Of a DNA stretch of 14,424 bases, positions 13,040 through 14,424 are shown in pieces. The notes below the pieces were generated by a model. The model saw nothing but the letters and a program-made list of their open reading frames with translations. It did no database searches and had not been told where the DNA came from. The position numbers and the translations under genes were made by a program. The first letter of the stretch is position 1. Each line of letters begins with the position of its first letter. Origin of the DNA: CAYLNH01 sp964384625 (GTDB lineage: Bacteria > Verrucomicrobiota > Lentisphaeria > JABSQK01); contig CAYLNH010000179.1 of NCBI GenBank assembly GCA_964384625.1, forward strand, positions 1 to 14,424. Direction: 5' to 3'.

Positions 13040-14218
13040 TCAGCTCGGCGTGTTTGCTGCGGTTCGGCTCGACGCAGCCGCCCGATCCGGCAGACTCCTG
13101 CCAAGGAGTTTGTTGATCTTATCCGTACTGTCCAGCAGCCGCGTAATCGAGCCGTCCTGGTTAAAGGTATGGATAAACTTCGCAATGAACTTGGTCACAT
13201 CGACTTCGACAAACCATTCGCGCTGCCTCAACTCGTCCGGTACAAAGGTGCCGTTGGTGCCGTAGAGCTGATCAAACAGCCCCTCCTTGTAGGCCGCGTC
13301 GAACCCGTCGAGACCCTCGGAAAACAATGCGTACGTGACCGACAGAAAGATCCGATTGGCATCGCGCTGCTTCAGTTCTTCACAGACCTCCAGCATACTG
13401 CCGCCGGACGCCAGCAGATCGTCGATCACCAGAACGTCCTTGCCCTTGATGTCGCGCCCCAGGAAGCTGTGCTCGATGATCGGGTTCTTGCCGTTCACGA
13501 TCCGGGTCAGGTCGCGAACTTTATAGAAACCGGTCAGGTGCACCCGGAAATGCTCGGCAAAATACCGGGCGCGTTCCATGCCGCCGAGGTCCGGCGAGCA
13601 GACCACAAGCCTGTCCGGATGCACCGCGACGGCGTCGCCGTTGCGCTTCAGGAACGCCTTGATCAACTGATAGGTCGCGTGCAGGTTCTCCAGCGCGTGC
13701 ATCGGGATCGCATTCTGCACGTGCGAATTGTGGGCGTCGATGGTCATGATTGAATAAACCCCGAGATGGACGAGTTCCTGCAACGCCATGGCGCAGTCCA
13801 GGGATTCCCGCCCGTTTAGCCGGTGCTGCCGGCTCTCATACAGCAGCGGCGTCACCACGGTGGTCCGCTGCGGCATGTTCTTGGCCGCGCCCAGCAGCCG
13901 CTTGAGATCGCCGAAATGCTCGTCCGGGGCCATCGGCTGTTCGACCCCGTAACGGCGATACCTGACACCGTGATTGCCGGGGTCGCAGATCACGTAAAGA
14001 TCCGTCCCGCGAAGGGTTTCCAGCAGGACGCCCTTGCCTTCGCCGTTCTGGAAGCGATGGCATTCGGAGCCGCGGATAAAAGTCTCCGGAGCGGGCTGGC
14101 CGTTCTCGTGGAACAGCCCGCGCAGTTTCTCGTCGACCACGGCGGCCAGATCGGCGCCGCCGGGCGTGGCCAGGATTGCAATCGGGAAATCGCGAACTTT
14201 GCCCTGAGAAGTCAACAT
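13040..14218 (-). CDS. prs: Ribose-phosphate pyrophosphokinase, long form (PRPP synthetase)
   Basis: 392 residues, longer than the ~315 of classical Prs and matching the ~385-residue bacterial variant. It makes PRPP from ribose-5-phosphate and ATP for nucleotide, His and Trp synthesis. Key parts are DLYVICDPGNHGVRYRRYG (73-91), MAPDEHFGDLKRLLGAA (96-112), TPLLYESRQHRLNGRESLDCAMALQEL (123-149), the metal-site DAH (161-163) in TIDAHNSHVQNAIP, VCSPDLGGMERARYFA and the PRPP loop VLVIDDLLASGGSM (262-275). A GAGGAAC ribosome-binding site precedes the ATG at 14218. It is first in the long operon, 52 bp before pfp, behind a candidate promoter at 14296-14323. The last ~15 residues are Ala/Ser/Arg-rich and look dispensable. 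Confidence 0.92.
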   Translation of the reverse strand: MLTSQGKVRDFPIAILATPGGADLAAVVDEKLRGLFHENGQPAPETFIRGSECHRFQNGEGKGVLLETLRGTDLYVICDPGNHGVRYRRYGVEQPMAPDEHFGDLKRLLGAAKNMPQRTTVVTPLLYESRQHRLNGRESLDCAMALQELVHLGVYSIMTIDAHNSHVQNAIPMHALENLHATYQLIKAFLKRNGDAVAVHPDRLVVCSPDLGGMERARYFAEHFRVHLTGFYKVRDLTRIVNGKNPIIEHSFLGRDIKGKDVLVIDDLLASGGSMLEVCEELKQRDANRIFLSVTYALFSEGLDGFDAAYKEGLFDQLYGTNGTFVPDELRQREWFVEVDVTKFIAKFIHTFNQDGSITRLLDSTDKINKLLGRSLPDRAAASSRTAANTPS

Positions 14219-14295
14219 GACCGGAGTTCCTCGTGCTCAATTCGTGCAGCTCAATACTCTCGCTCCACCGGCCGCAGGAACAGCCGGAAACGCCT

Positions 14296-14323
14296 ACTAT
14301 AATGCCCTGCTTTGGCCCTGCAA
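14296..14323 (-). promoter_or_regulatory. Candidate promoter for the prs-pfp-kds-lpt-hpf operon
   Basis: On the minus strand TTGCAG (14318-14323), 16-bp spacer, TATAGT (14296-14301, 5 of 6 consensus bases). Transcription would start near 14289, about 70 nt before the prs ATG. The hexamers resemble those of the sRNA promoters (TTGCAA, TATATA). Confidence 0.55.
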
Positions 14324-14375
14324 GAGAGCTTCCGGATCAAGTGTAAGCCCTCGTTTACTGCCCTTCGCCGTCCGC

Positions 14376-14424
14376 CTAGAGATCCCGCACCCTCTTGAGC
14401 GCCGAAGCCTCGGCGTAGGAGCTT
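14376..14424 (-). CDS. Possible C-terminal end of a gene cut by the window edge
   Basis: On the minus strand the window begins inside an open frame reading SSYAEASALKRVRDL and then a TAG stop at 14376-14378. The residue mix is protein-like and the stop falls about 50 bp before the prs promoter, so it may be the end of an upstream gene. Fifteen residues are too few to identify it. Confidence 0.25.
   Translation of the reverse strand, partial: SSYAEASALKRVRDL

Noticed and set aside
11281..13116. 611-codon plus-strand open frame opposite pfp
   Set aside because: Antisense shadow of a well-conserved gene, caused by strong GC bias at third codon positions; the product resembles no protein family.
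12988..13185. 66-residue N-terminal extension of PFP
   Set aside because: It overlaps the end of prs, is Arg-rich and unlike PFP; the ATG at 12987 gives the usual long-form length.

Overview
The window (14,424 bp, GC-rich) looks like chromosomal DNA of a Gram-negative bacterium with a lipopolysaccharide outer membrane. It carries Kdo synthesis genes, LPS transport genes, a heptosyltransferase, an FtsB-type division protein and housekeeping enzymes. The mix of a DUF2851 protein, an NADK2-like NAD kinase, a long-form pyrophosphate-dependent phosphofructokinase and a long-form PRPP synthetase fits a PVC-group organism (Lentisphaerota, Kiritimatiellota or Verrucomicrobiota). That placement is inference; no rRNA or marker gene is present. 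Every recognised gene but one (ftsB) is on the minus strand. No transposase, integrase, CRISPR array, tRNA or rRNA was found.

Region by region, left to right. (a) 25-1582: a two-gene minus-strand unit, NAD kinase then aat, coupled by a TGATG overlap and followed by a hairpin. (b) 1583-2400: about 800 bp without a protein gene. It holds the most striking feature of the window, three tandem copies of what looks like a complete small-RNA transcription unit. Each copy has an A/T inverted repeat, a -35/-10 pair with exactly 17 bp spacing, an almost invariant ~63-nt transcript with a C-rich 5' half, and an intrinsic terminator with 8-10 U. (c) 2401-4157: metallophosphoesterase and GT9 heptosyltransferase, 8 bp apart. 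(d) 4389-5768: a DUF2851 protein. (e) 5769-6257: a structured, repeat-bearing intergenic region that includes the ftsB promoter. (f) 6258-6551: ftsB on the plus strand. (g) 14218 down to 6700 (minus): one long apparent operon, prs - pfp - kdsB - kdsA - kdsC - lptC - lptA - lptB - hpf, with a candidate promoter at 14296-14323 and a strong terminator at 6639-6678.

The long operon joins central carbon metabolism (PRPP from ribose-5-phosphate; PPi-linked fructose-6-phosphate/fructose-1,6-bisphosphate conversion) to Kdo synthesis (KdsA, KdsC), activation (KdsB) and LPS export (LptC, LptA, LptB), and ends with a ribosome hibernation factor. The kdsC-lptC-lptA-lptB-hpf order matches the enterobacterial arrangement, except that rpoN is missing between lptB and hpf. 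The sRNA array is the best candidate for an undescribed system. Its layout recalls multicopy sibling sRNAs with C-rich seeds, such as the Listeria LhrC family, but I do not recognise the sequence.
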